Part shown: positions 34,158 through 44,900 of the stretch, one piece after another
Layout: each line of letters begins with the position of its first letter
How positions within the stretch are numbered: the stretch's first letter is position 1
NCBI GenBank assembly: GCA_941918925.1
Contig: OW799236.1
Location: 98,534,562-98,598,561, forward strand
Reading direction: 5' to 3'
Length of the DNA stretch: 64,000 nucleotides
From: Phyto melanocephala
Taxonomy: Eukaryota; Arthropoda; Insecta; Diptera; Rhinophoridae
Made by a program: the position numbers and the translations under genes
The notes under the pieces: model-generated
The model's input: only the letters and a program-made list of their open reading frames with translations
Databases searched by the model: none
What the model was told of the DNA's origin: nothing

Positions 34158-35701
34158 TCCGGGTTTTTTAATTTTAACATACCTTTGTACATGTTTATAA
34201 AGGGTAAATAAAATTCGTCACGGCTGAATATAAAACTTTTACTCTTTTAAATGTGTTATTATTAATGTTGTTGTATCCATGCTATGTGATCATTATCGTC
34301 TGTTGCTCATTATTGTTGAGAAATTGAAAGAAAACGTGAAACAAAACACACAAGCGAATGGACGACCACGATTTTTGAGAGATTGAGAAGAGACACGTCA
34401 ATATTTTATTGATTTTTTTACCCATACAAATTCAAGAGAGTATTGTATGATTGGAAAGAATAATCATTTTTAGTTTATCATTTATTATTTATTTTTATTC
34501 TTTGTTAAAAACGAATATGTACTTTTATCGATATTATACTTTTTAATTTCACGAAATGCTACAAATATTAGCTAACTGTAGCCGAATTTCTAATTATTAC
34601 TTTGATTAATTTTAAAACACTAAAACCGGTTTTAGCGAAAAACTTTTCTTTTTTTATAAAACTACAAATTAAACAAACACCAATTAGAAGAAATTATTAT
34701 TAACCGGCGGCGTTTTAATCGTATGATACATATGTAATAGACAAAATTATGTTTAAATATAATTTGTAAAATGAATTTGATAAACACGGCATTTTTGATA
34801 ATTATTTAATTTTAAACAATGTAATGCATCATTATACTTATGTATTTATTCGAAGTTGCTTACATTTTAATCGATGTCACTACACAACGCAATACGTTTA
34901 TTTAATAAAAACAAATAATACCTTAATATGTATGAATGTATGTTTGTATGCATGTAAAACAAAAACAAGCAACAAATTGGTATAATTTAATTATTACAAG
35001 TCACACGCACGATCCAAACCCGTTTTGGAATCCGCTTTCTACCACGATTTATCACGAAAGCTAAATACTGACTAACAGCATTTTGCGAATTAAAGTATAA
35101 AGCGGATAGAAAATAACAAGAAAAATATTTAGCACTCACTCGTTTATTCACATACAACTTTTTAAACTATAAAATTACCTTAAATATTTATTAATATTGA
35201 TTAAACGATCGTTACTTTTCGACTTGAATTTGTATCGTTGTTTGTTGACGCACTATCAGTGTTGCCGTTAATTTTCCAAAGTCAATCTACATGTATGAAA
35301 GAGTAGCACAAGCATAAGAAAAATCGCTTACAAGCAATCTCATTAAATTTAAAATAGTGTGTGTATGGAATTTTAAAATTCATACTTCCGAAGATATGTA
35401 TGTGACATTAACTTATAATAATGAGTAATGATAATCACTTTTAAAAAATTCTCTCCCTTCAAACTGCCCTAAATGTAATTATTTAGTAACGCTGCTACTT
35501 AATATTTTTTAAATTATTTTTGTGTATTATTTTGTACTTGATGTTTCTGCTATAATTCACAGTTTCTTTATTTCATTGTACTGTTTTGATATTCTACTTT
35601 GTTTGAAAACAGAAACACTAACAAAGCGGTAGATAAAAACTAAAAACTAGTGATGATTGATTTGTTTTAGTGAGAGTCATGTTTGTGACGTTTGTTTTGT
35701 T
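34158..35701. other. A+T-rich sequence with a repeat end scrap
   Basis: GGGTAAATAAAATTCGTCAC / GGCTGAATATAAAACTTTTAC at about 34200-34243 is a decayed edge of the TTCGGC..GGGTATA family. The remaining 1.4 kb shows no repeat ends or coding exon I recognise. Confidence 0.5.
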
Positions 35702-36400
35702 TTTATACCCTTCACATGTGGTGCACAATTTTCATTTCCGACCCAATAAAGTATATATTTTTTGAAAGCTTATGAATAGAGGAGTCGTTAAAGCCATGTC
35801 CGTCTGTCCGTGTTTTAGTTGAAATCAACTTTTAGAAGCAACCACATGTTCCCCAGACCTGTGTATGGTATCATTCTTTTGGAAATATCTGGGATTTTTT
35901 TTTTTTTAGCTTCTAGACAACCGAGAGAGTCAATATTGGTATCATCTGAAAGGACTTGACTAGCGCAATATAAGGCACTTAAAAAAAATTAAAATTCAAG
36001 ATGACCGCCACTACAAAATGACGGACAATAAATTTATATATGAGCGAAATCTGATATTTTAAAATGTAACTTCTTAATTTTTTAATCAAATAAAAGGGCT
36101 TGACCAGTAGAATACAGTAAATTATTCAAAAATGTAAAATCCAAGATGGCGTTTAAAACAAAATGGCGGAACAAATTTTTTTAACCCTATCAATATGGGT
36201 ATCAAATGAAAGGGCTTGAATAGTAGAATACAGATAACTACGTAATAATTTAAAATTGAGGATGGCATCGGAAATAATAAAGAAAAATGGCGTATAACAT
36301 TAAATATAGGATAAGCTTCGATGTGGAATTACACCTATGTATATGATGGTGAAGGGTATTATCAGATTCGGCACGTCCGAATATAGCACTTTTACTTCTT
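35702..36400 (-). repeat. D-type TATACCC repeat (D3), internally shortened
   Basis: Starts TTATACCCTTCACATGTGG and ends TCGGCACGTCCGAATATAGC / ACTTTTACTTC. D-type blocks include CAAAATGACGGACAATAAAT and CCAAGATGGCGTTTAAAAC. A run of T at about 35893-35905 replaces the CACGACTGCCTC part, suggesting a deletion. Several related blocks repeat (AATATTGGTATCATCTGAAA, CAATATGGGTATCAAATG). Confidence 0.78.
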
Positions 36401-36459
36401 TTTTATTAAATTTGGTTGACAATGTGAGCATAAACTGCGTATCAGGTAAAAATACATAC

Positions 36460-36800
36460 ATATGTTTATACTTTTTTTCCTTTTCAACTCTGTGCGGTTT
36501 CAACAAGATTGGGCAATTTGTCACATAGGCACGCCTGTTATGACTGAATTGCGGCGAAAATTCCCAAATAAGCTGATTTCAAGAAAATCCACATTCCGTT
36601 GGCCTCCAGGTCTCATGACCATACTGCACCTATTTTTCTTTTTTGGGGTTATTACAAACAGAAAGTTTACAAAAAAAAAGCAACAAATTTGGATGATTAA
36701 AGCAATCCATTCGAACGATAGTTGAGGCAATTTCCGCTGCAACCCCCCAGGCAGCACCGCACATGTGTAACCGAGAGTGGAGGCCTTTTAAATTTAATTG
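36460..36800 (+). pseudogene. Mariner-like transposase C-terminal relic
   Basis: The plus-strand frame reads FNSVRFQQDWAICHIGTPV, MTELRRKFPNKLISRK, STFRWPPGLMTILHLFFFFG, then continues past a stop as a decayed tail. This is the FQQDGATCHTA..LISR..WPPRSCDLTPLDFFLWG order of an insect mariner-like transposase. The first Asp of FQQD is kept, but the catalytic Asp of LTPLDFFLWG is lost (LTPLD to MTILH). It lies just downstream of D3. No TIRs were found. Confidence 0.85.
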
Positions 36801-37020
36801 TTTTCAAAACTTCATAAATTACTTTAATGAAAATGTTTTTTTTTTTTCAAATGAAAATAAATTACATAAATCTAATTAAAATAGTATAAATCAAAAAAAA
36901 AATAATTTTAGTACAGTTCAAGTCAAAAAAAGTACAAATTTTAAGCTATTTGGTACAATTTTAAATCTTCTAATGCCATCTCTGGTGGGAAATACACCCA
37001 CATTAGTGGAGATACACCCA

Positions 37021-37274
37021 AGGTATATTAACTCCAGGTATACTTAAATCCACAGCTGATCATTGTTTTGTTTACGCATTTCTCTTTCCAAATGTCAAAA
37101 TTTGTTTACCTTTTTTTGTTTGTTTTATAGTAAACGTGTTTGAATCATAAAATTTTTTTATGTACTAACATTTTGCTACATTTTTTATCAGCTGTTTAAG
37201 TGTTTGTTTTGACATTTAGGAAGTTTTTTGTAGCAACAAATTACACGTTGTGTCTACCTGGAGTTAATATACAT
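37021..37274. mobile_element. MITE with AGGTATATTAACTCCAGGTA ends
   Basis: AGGTATATTAACTCCAGGTA (37021) and TACCTGGAGTTAATATACAT (to 37274) form 20-bp inverted ends with one mismatch. About 254 bp, no coding capacity. Flanking ATACACCC occurs on both sides (about 37011 and 37279), which may be a local direct repeat or a target duplication. Confidence 0.7.
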
Positions 37275-37585
37275 TGAATACACCCACTATTAAAATATGT
37301 CAAAGAAAATATTTTGTATATTCTTATGTAAAAATGTATTAAAATGATTTCATATTTAGAAAATTGTACTAAATATACCGTTGCTTATGATTTCTTAAAT
37401 ATTTTTTTAAACGTTTATTAGCCCAATGAAATTATCTATCTTCTGATAATAATATTTTTGCTCAGATCAAGATTTTAAAATATATAGCTTCCTTAATATC
37501 GAAAGTCGAGTCGATCTAATCAATTCACAATTTAAAAACAAGTACGCAATTAAAATCCCTATAATAAATTAAACGCACAGAACAG

Positions 37586-37967
37586 AATCAAGTAAGAGCC
37601 CTATATTCAGTTGTGTCAAATCTTATATAACCTTCACAAAAGTGTAAAAATGCAACTATAAGCATATATTATAAGTAGTTTGTAAAACAGGTTTTCCCAA
37701 ATCTTTTTCTTACTTACACTTGTTTATACTCATGTACTCAGGCCAGCTATATTTCCCAATTTATTGACATTTGAATAATCATTAAAAATATAACATGCAC
37801 TTGGACGGACGGACGAACAAAAATTGCTAAATCAATTTCTCTAGCTATAAGGATTCAGAATATATGTATGTATATACTTTATAGGGTCTGAAATGAAGAT
37901 TGTAGAAATTCCAAACGAAATGACAAACTTTTATGTGCCCTTTTACACTCTCGTGTGAAGGGTATAA
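37586..37967 (+). repeat. Short TATTCGGC..GGGTATA family copy
   Basis: Starts AATCAAGTAAGAGCCCTATA / TTCAGTTGTGTCAAATC and ends CACTCTCGTGTGAAGGGTAT / AAAAA, with GGACGGACGGACGAAC and CTTTATAGGGTCTGAAATG between. At about 380 bp it lacks the AT-rich core, so it is internally deleted or an older short form. Confidence 0.7.
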
Positions 37968-38796
37968 AAATGCATGCTCCTTACAACCCACTATTCTATG
38001 ATACGGTGCACAACTCTTTAATAAATATGTAAATCACAATGACTCAGACAGTAAAAATAATGAATGAGTAACATATGTATGTACTATTTACATAGGTACA
38101 TAAATAAATTTTTTTAGTGAAAATAAGCTTTTGTCTGCAAACAATTTAAAGCTTTTATCAATGAAAAGCTCATAAACCCCCCCAAAAAAAAGGAGCCAAC
38201 ATGTCTTGTGCATACTGATTATACAGGATAGTATGTAAAGTTCTGCCTCTACATATTTTACACGTGTGCTTAATACACATTGAGTTGTGATTCAGTGACT
38301 TGTTCTAGGAATTGTTGCTGATGACACTCCTCTACTCTACAAACTTTTATTTACTCTAGGTACCATGGCCGTGACTTATTGCCAAACAGGGGGTCAATAA
38401 TTTTTTTGTTAAACTGTGATATGAACTTTTTGTACAGTTAGAGGTACGGTGACACCACATGATATGATACAGAAAACCTTTACAGACAGGAATCGACACC
38501 CATGACATTATTTTTCACAAATCAATGCAGAAAGTAAATTGTTTGTGTTTGTATAAGTATATATGTATGTATGTATGTATATGTTAGTAGGTATAACTCA
38601 GTTTAAGAAATATTTAATATACAAATGTCGTTAAAATGTTTTTTTTGATTATATGTTTCGATTTTTTTGTGGCAAAAATGATTTTTTTTTTTAATTTCTT
38701 ATAAAAAAATTAAATTAAATGCGATAATGATTTGATTTTGACTCGATTAAATATTTCGCGGAATACTCTTCAAGACAAATCTATATAAAGGCTAAC
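37968..38796. other. Spacer with a less A+T-rich unassigned patch
   Basis: About 38185-38500 is richer in G+C than its surroundings (for example TACCATGGCCGTGACTTATT) but has no open frame, TIR or poly(A) tail I can assign. It could be unique host sequence. Confidence 0.4.
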
Positions 38797-38902
38797 TTCC
38801 GCATTCATAAAAAATATTTTAGGTTTATTTGACAAATTTCTGTAAAACATCTGTCAAATTAGCCTTTAATAAGCTTAAAATATATTTTATGAATACGACA
38901 GT
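38797..38902. mobile_element. Palindromic MITE, family P copy 4
   Basis: TTCCGCATTCATAAAAAATA pairs with TATTTTATGAATACGACAG. One arm has lost the TGAAGGCTTAT portion, so the hairpin is asymmetric. The loop is GACAAATTTCTGTAAAACAT / CTGTC. Confidence 0.78.
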
Positions 38903-38912
38903 AATGCTCTGT

Positions 38913-39891
38913 TTTTATACCCTTCACATGTGGTGCACAAAGGTATATATAGCTTTGTCATTCCGTTTGTAATTTCTACAATTTTCATTTCCGACCCCAT
39001 AAAGTATATATTTTCTGAAAGCTTATGAATAGAGGAGTCCGTCTTTCCGTCTGAGTCGATTAAGATCTGTCAGTCTGTTTGTGTGTTGATTGAAATCAAC
39101 TTTTAGAAGCAACCATATGTTCCTCAGATCTGTGTATGGTATCAATCTTTTGGAAATATCCGGGAATGAAGCGCTATTAAAATTTAGCACAAACGCCCCA
39201 TAAATTTCTGAGATATGAGCAAATAAACACGACTGCCTCTGTCTTATCCCATATTTTTACCACCAAAATTAAATTTTTATTATGCCTCTAGAGATATTCA
39301 TGAAAAATTTTGGATAAAGCGGACTCTAAGCGGTAAAGTTATAGGCAAAAATTTTTTTTTTTTGAATATATGTACATATATTTCAAAAATTTACAAACGA
39401 AAATCAATTTTTTTCTGCTTTTAGACAACTGAGAGAGTCAATATTGGTATCATCTGAAAGCACTATAAAAAATTAAAATTTATGTTGGCCGCTACTACAA
39501 AATGGCGGACAATAAAGTTATATATGGGTCAAATCTGGTACTTTAAATAGGAAATTTCTTGAACCCCCTCAATATTGGTATCAAATGAAAGGTCTTGCTT
39601 GACCAGTAGAATAAATTTAAATTAAATTATAAAAAAAAATGTAAAATCCAAGATGGCGTCTAAAACAAAATGGCACATCAAATTTTTTCCCCGTCAATAT
39701 GGGTATCAAATTAAAGGACTTGACTAGTTAAAATTCAAAATCAAGGATGGCGTCGGAAATAATAAGAAAAAAAATAGCGTATAACATGAAATATAGGTTA
39801 AGCTACGATGTGGGATTATACCTATGTATGAACATGATGGTGAAGGGTATAATCAGATTCGGCACGGCCGAATATAGCACTCTTACTTGTT
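38913..39891 (-). mobile_element. D-type TATACCC repeat, near full length (D4)
   Basis: Starts TTATACCCTTCACATGTGG and ends TCGGCACGGCCGAATATAGC / ACTCTTACTTGT. Inside are CATTTCCGACCCCATAAAGT, a CTGTTTGTGTGTTGATTG block, CAAAATGGCGGACAATAAAG and CCAAGATGGCGTCTAAAAC. It is the mirror orientation of D2. Confidence 0.82.
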
Positions 39892-40323
39892 TTTGTAACA
39901 ATTAATTGTTTTAAATCTTCACTACTTTTGTAATACCTCAAATGGTATCAAAAGTTTTTTTTTCAAAGAAAACAATTTAGGATTCTGATTTATAAGTACA
40001 AGGGATCTTAAAAAAAATTACAATAAAGTAAATCCCCGGTTAATTGTCTCGTCAAAAATTCCAAGATTTTCCGGTCAGCATTTAAAAGGAAACGTTTTTC
40101 ATGTAATTACACAAATATCAATCAATCAAGTGTCTAAAGCTACTAAATACAAATGCATAACATGATAGTTACACCAGATTCCAATCAGTGGCCAATAAAA
40201 TTTCTTTACACAAAAACTGCAAAAGCGGTTTCAAAATTTGTAAGCAACAAAATATACCTGCTTCGGCAATGTTCTTAACTCTACGAATGAAAATCTAAAT
40301 AAAGGGCTTGACTAGCAGAATAT
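39892..40323. other. A+T-rich spacer leading into a D-repeat fragment
   Basis: From about 40290 the D-type AAAGGGCTTGACTAGCAGAA block appears and is interrupted by the MITE at 40324. Nothing else is recognised. Confidence 0.5.
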
Positions 40324-40584
40324 ATGAGTAGGTGAGATGCAAAACTCGTTGGTTACATTTAAAAAAAAATTTTAGAAGCGCACATAATCAAGGTGCTGCT
40401 GGCGAAATGCAGCAATTTAGGGTATCGTTTTTGACCCTAAAATAACATGACATTCTTAGTTAAATATTTGACATTTGAAAAATCGAAAATTGAGGAAATA
40501 TAAAAGAATAATGAATTAAAGTTTGAAGCGAAAAGAGTTTTTTTTAATTTTGTAACGAACGAGTTTTGCATCTCACCTACTCAT
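40324..40584. mobile_element. MITE with 33-bp TIRs (ATGAGTAGGTGAGATGCAAA)
   Basis: The ends ATGAGTAGGTGAGATGCAAA / ACTCGTTGGTTAC (40324-40356) and GTAACGAACGAGTTTTGCATC / TCACCTACTCAT (40552-40584) pair with one mismatch. About 261 bp. A smaller inverted pair, AGGGTATCG..CCCTAAA, lies inside. It splits a D-type block, so it is younger than that repeat. Confidence 0.85.
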
Positions 40585-40889
40585 ATGTACTATTAGTACA
40601 CATGCATGATGGCCGTCACTACAAAATGGCGTACAACAATTTTATATATGAGTCAAATTTAGTTATTAAAAACTTACCTTCTAAATCCCTTTCAATATTG
40701 GTACAATCTACAATTAAAATATAATGGCGGATATGTGGGAGAAAAATTGTAATCTTAAATGGCGTTTCTTAGAATTTGGACAGTAAATACAAAGCTACGT
40801 GTTGATATATTTTTGTTAAACATAAATTCCATGAATAAAGTCAAAGAGAGATTTAATTTTAAGTATACATACATATAAGTTTATATATA
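40585..40889 (+). repeat. D-type repeat fragment, continued after the MITE
   Basis: GATGGCCGTCACTACAAAAT, GGCGTACAACAATTTTATA and AATATAATGGCGGATATGTG are D-type blocks. No edge with GGGTATA survives. Confidence 0.6.
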
Positions 40890-41414
40890 CAGTGCACTCG
40901 CGCTAACGTGAACTATATAAAACCAAAGCATTTCATGTCAGCGATTGTCGAGTTTTATGAGATAAATATAAATTTTTACATTAACCTGTGTTTTACACGT
41001 TTGAACGTGAAATTATTTTATTATTTGTATTATTAAAGTATTAAACTAAAATTATTATTTATAATTCATTATCTGATCACGAGATTCCTTTTTTTTTTTT
41101 TGAAAACTATCTATAAAGACTGCCTTTTCTTTTAACTCCAAACATTTAGATTTTTTAACACTCATGGTGACTGATTCACCGCTTCACATAAGAAAAACAC
41201 TTTAAATTTCGATACATAAAAAATGTTTAGAGGGTACACACAGGGGATTCCCTAAATTTGAAAACCGATATCAACATATTTCAGTAATGTCTACATGCTT
41301 AAAAAACATTTGTAGTGATAAAAATTTTTTAAGTTATAAAGCCTTCTGAGTTTGTTCATGTTACAGAGTAGTCAACGTAAACAAAAGCTTGTTCGCGTTA
41401 CCGCGAGTGCACTG
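40890..41414. mobile_element. pogo-type non-autonomous element (525 bp)
   Basis: CAGTGCACTCGCGCTAACGT / GAAC at 40890 and GTTCGCGTTACCGCGAGTGC / ACTG ending 41414 are 24-bp TIRs, flanked by TA on both sides. CAGTG..CGGTAACGCGAAC ends are usual for pogo/Tigger elements in insects. No transposase remains. It is a clean MITE-like derivative. Confidence 0.82.
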
Positions 41415-42145
41415 TATATCCAAAAACACATGAATCAATTATAATTAGAAGATAATTGATCTTATCTGCTTAATAAATACAAATATAATCAAATATATTC
41501 AATTTTACTAGACTTGTTATTAAATTAGTATTTCGGCTCCGGTATAATGTTTAACATTTCGCCACCAATTTACCAATCTATAAAGTGTTTTTGAGGCTGC
41601 TACGATTTTTCGCTTTAAGTTTTTTTATTTTATTATTTTATTAAATTTTTTCACGTGAAAATTTTGAAAAAAGTTTGCTCTTTGGGGTGTTGTTTCAGCT
41701 ATTGATTTTCTAGCGTTGTTATGGCAACGAACTCGGCAAACATGCCTTCTTTTTCCTAGAAGTATTTTCATATGTATGTAATGTAATTCATTGATTGTTA
41801 GCTCATACCCCTTATAAATCAGCCAGAGTTTGCAATTGAATCAACATACATACACATGTTTGTAAAAATGTATGTAAGTGCAATGAATTTCATAGTTTGA
41901 AAGTATGTATGTATGTATATGAGTTTTGCAGAATAAGCGACCTTGACGCTGACTTCACCGGAAAGTGAAATAGAAAACCTTGTTTGAGTTTGTTCCACCT
42001 TACAAATTGTTGACAAGGACACGAAATATTAAATACAGTATTCGAAGAAATATAATGACAAGTATTATTTTTTTCATCATGCCAATCTTTTTAGAGGTAG
42101 TTATGACCAGCGATACTGTCGTACCACTAAAGTGGCAATTTGCCC
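41415..42145. other. A+T-rich spacer
   Basis: Contains the palindrome CGTTGTTATGGCAACG near 41713 and ATGT runs. A 67-codon frame at 41819-42022 (-) and a 107-codon frame at 41980-42303 (+) end inside the C repeat and show no domain. Confidence 0.45.
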
Positions 42146-42290
42146 TTTTTATACCCACCACCAAAAAAAGGTGTCGGGGTATATTTATTTTGCCATTCCG
42201 TTTGCAACACATCGAAATATCCATTTTAGACCCTAAAAAGTTATACATATTTTCCGAGTTCTGGTTTCATTTAATGACGATTGTATTGGT
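42146..42290 (-). repeat. C-type TATACCC repeat fragment (C4)
   Basis: TATACCCACCACC..AAAAAGGTGTCGGGGTATA hairpin, CATTCCGTTTGCAACACATC and ACCCTAAAAAGTTATACATA are readable, then the copy stops at TTTAATGACGATTG where transposase relics begin. Confidence 0.8.
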
Positions 42291-42645
42291 GTTGGTCTAT
42301 TAAAGCCAAATTACCAACACCATATGCTGATATTGCCCCCCAAACCATAACATTGAAATCTTAATTATTTACAGTGGGATAACGATGGCGACCACCATTC
42401 ACGGCAACTGATTGGTAGACCTCATTTTAGAAGCATCACTCGTGAATTCTCAATTTCCTAAATGCACCCAAATTATCCCGATTGTGAACACATTTAATCG
42501 ATTTCGCTGAACAAAAAAATTACGAAGTGTATAAAATGCATTTTGATTTACAGGCCCATTTTCGTAAAATGTTTCAACAATCTTAACGTACTGCTCAGTT
42601 GCGTACCTCATCATTGCTGAATTTATCAAACACTGAAACAAGAAA
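42291..42645 (-). pseudogene. Two transposase relics: Tc1-like and mariner-like pieces
   Basis: Minus strand 42360-42291 reads VMVWGAISAYGVGNLALID, the conserved stretch of Tc1-like transposases. Minus strand 42612-42450 reads MRYATEQYVKIVETFYENGP, then QNAFYTLRNFFVQRNRLNVF and a short decayed tail, the N-terminal helix-turn-helix of an insect mariner-like transposase. The two pieces are either one rearranged element or two insertions side by side. Confidence 0.7.
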
Positions 42646-42697
42646 ATGTCAAATTAAGTTAGACAAAAAACTTGACATTAATGTTTGACTCACAATT

Positions 42698-42944
42698 CTG
42701 TGGCTTGGAGCTAAAAGGGCCAATGTCACTTTTTTGCTCTTTTCAGTTAATCATTTCATTAGATTTGTTTTCTTGCTCTATTTCATTATAGTAAAACAGC
42801 TAAAGTCATACTTAACCCAGAACAGCTTCATAAATAAAATGCTGGAAAATGTCACTATGAAAGCAAATATAAAAGTTAAAGTTCAATTCAAATTTTCTCA
42901 ATAGTAAATATTTTGACATTGGCCCTTTTAGCTCCAAGCCACAG
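42698..42944 (+). mobile_element. MITE with CTGTGGCTTGGAGCTAAAAG ends, copy 1
   Basis: CTGTGGCTTGGAGCTAAAAG / GGCCAATGTCA and its inverse TGACATTGGCCCTTTTAGCT / CCAAGCCACAG form ~31-bp TIRs. About 247 bp, non-coding. It is the reverse of the copy at 43738-43974 and about 1 kb from it. AATT occurs on both sides, a weak target-duplication candidate. Confidence 0.88.
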
Positions 42945-43175
42945 AATTAACACCGTGTTTTTTTGGTTGGATCACCCTTTATGGGATCACAAAAGAATAT
43001 GTTAAAGAAATAATAAATGAAATGACATTCTTATTTATACCCTTTTAAACTCTCATGTAAAGGATGTAAAAAGAGTTATTTTTGATAAATAGCGTTGCCA
43101 GAAACTTTGTAAAGAAAATCATCATCTGGCAACAAAAGTAAAAATGTTTCTACATTTTATTCATAGTACATACAT

Positions 43176-43314
43176 ACTGCCGTATTCATAAAATATATTT
43201 TAGGCTTATTAAATTATTTGACAGATGTCTTACACATGTCTTGACAGATGTCTTACAGAAATTTGTCAAAAAAGCCTTCAATAAGCTTTAAATATTTTTT
43301 TATAAATAGGGCAG
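43176..43314. mobile_element. Palindromic MITE, family P copy 5
   Basis: ACTGCCGTATTCATAAAATA and TTTTTTTATAAATAGGGCAG are the ends. The loop TTGACAGATGTCTTACA occurs twice in part (GACAGATGTCTTACACATGT then GACAGATGTCTTACAGAAAT), a small internal duplication. Confidence 0.78.
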
Positions 43315-43319
43315 ATAGT

Positions 43320-44010
43320 ATATTCATATAGATATATATGTTTAACTTTGCCAATTAGTGACCAATTTGTCCAAAAATTTTCATGAATATCTCCAGCGGC
43401 ATACCAAATCTAGAAATAGTCTGCTGTCTATAAATTATACAAGTGCTGAAAAATTTAATTTTTGTGGTAAAAATGGGCGAAGAATAGAGGAAGTCGTGTT
43501 TATTTGCTCATAAATAAAAGTTTTGCTGATTTCCAAAACCGATCTGTTCTCGAATATTTCTGATATGTTGAGATGCTTCAAAAAGTTTCAATATACACAC
43601 GGACAGACGGATAATTCTCAATCGACTGCCCTATTTATGAACTTTCGAAAACAAATACTTTATGGAGTCGGAAATGAATATTGTAAAAATTTCACATGGA
43701 AAGACAAACCTATATATATGTACATATCTGTGGCTTGGAGCTAAAAGGGCCAATGTCAAAATATTTACTTTTGAGAAAATTGGAATTGAACTTTAACTTT
43801 TATAGGTGCTTTCATAGTGACATTGGCCAGCATTTTATTTATGAAGCTGTTCTGGGTTAAGTATGACTTTAGCTGTTTTACCATAATGAAAAAGAGTAAG
43901 AAAACAAATCTAATGAAATGATTAACTGAAAAGAGCAAAAAAGTGACATTGGCCCTTTAAGCTCCAAGCCACAGACATATACCCATTTACACTGTCGTGT
44001 GAAGGCTATA
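43320..44010 (+). repeat. TATACCC family 3' fragment, split by a MITE
   Basis: AATATCTCCAGCGGCATACC, GTGCTGAAAAATTTAATTTT, ACACACGGACAGACGG and CTTTATGGAGTCGGAAATG lead to TATATATGTACATAT, where the MITE 43738-43974 sits. After it the end resumes as ACATATACCCATTTACACTG / TCGTGTGAAGGCTATAAAAA. This is the 3' half of a D-type copy. Confidence 0.75.
43738..43974 (-). mobile_element. MITE with CTGTGGCTTGGAGCTAAAAG ends, copy 2
   Basis: Same TIRs as the copy at 42698, inner sequence in reverse order (GAAGCTGTTCTGGGTTAAGT near the middle in both). Flanks ACATAT (43732-43737) and ACATAT (43975-43980) give a 6-bp direct repeat, a possible TSD, inside an otherwise continuous repeat end. About 237 bp, non-coding. 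Confidence 0.88.
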
Positions 44011-44173
44011 AAAATTAACACAAAAAACATTACGCAAAAAAAAAACAGTTTTACCAGCAGCAACGTTAACAAACCACCAGCGTAACATCATTTTATCTAA
44101 GTATTTTTATTGTTATTAATATTATTCTTATTAGAATAAATAAATAAAGTCCTTATTTGTAAGTACAGTGCGA

Positions 44174-44550
44174 TTTTTTTTTTTTTTTTTTTCATTAGAG
44201 GAGGTCAGTGGGACACACTAACCTGGTGATCACATTTTGGGACAGATACAAAATTTTAGGTACTTGGTCTTTCATAGGATTAAATTGCGGGAGGGTGAAG
44301 AGAATGCCAGACATGGCAAACCATCTTTCCTTGTCAACGTTTACATAACTTCGACGATCTGTTTGGTTGTGGCTACATTCGGTTTTAAAAGCTTTGTTTA
44401 AAAATTTCCCGTACTACAAGGTGTGCAGGGTACCGTCATATGTTTACTCGCCAAATACCCGGATCGATAACCACTGACCTTTGAGCTCTAGCTAGCTGGC
44501 AACCACCTTTCACGCCCTTAATCCAGAATTTAGCGTGGTTATAATTCGTT
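44174..44550 (-). mobile_element. Poly(A)-tailed retroposon 3' end (minus strand)
   Basis: A 19-base T run at 44174-44192 is a minus-strand poly(A) tail, preceded on that strand by GTGTCCCACTGACCTCCTCT / AATGA. The body, to about 44545, is richer in G+C than its surroundings (GACGGTACCCTGCACACCTT, GTTATCGATCCGGGTATTTG). No domain is readable, so it is either a 5'-truncated LINE 3' UTR or a retroposed transcript. Confidence 0.6.
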
Positions 44551-44810
44551 TTATTTTATTTTTATTTAGTAGATTATTGTTATATTATTATAATATAAAC
44601 AACTTTATATAATTACCGCACATATATAAATCTGACAAACTGTTTTTTTTTTTATAAAAATTCATACATGAAATATGATTTAAGGAAAATTTAGAAGAAT
44701 TTAAATCGTTTAATGAAAAAGCTCAAAAATAAATCTAAGTTGTTGAGATATATTTAAATATATGGCCACACTAAATCTAGACTAAAAATATATTCAACAT
44801 TTTTCTTTAG

Positions 44811-44900
44811 GTTAATTTATATTCAGTTATGGAACTAAACACAGCTGCTTGGTTGCTATCTTTGCTAGCATCTATTTGTTTTTGTGCCATCTGGTATCAG
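44811..44900 (+). CDS. Possible first coding exon of a host gene (unidentified)
   Basis: A pyrimidine-rich acceptor, ACATTTTTCTTTAG, ends at 44810 and a donor CAG|GTAGTAAT begins at 44901. Between them ATG (44829) opens 24 codons, MELNTAAWLLSLL followed by ASICFCAIWYQ, ending exactly in phase 0. The peptide is strongly hydrophobic from residue 8 to 22 and would act as a signal peptide or signal anchor. If real, the rest of the gene lies downstream on the plus strand beyond long repeat-filled introns, and the 5' UTR exon lies upstream. The unspliced frame runs to 45161, where it loses protein-like character. I do not recognise the protein, and chance cannot be excluded for an exon this short. 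Confidence 0.25.

Noticed and set aside
41713..41728. CGTTGTTATGGCAACG palindrome as an X-box regulatory site
   Set aside because: It matches the general RFX-type pattern (GTTGCCATGGCAAC-like), but one chance palindrome with no gene nearby is not enough.
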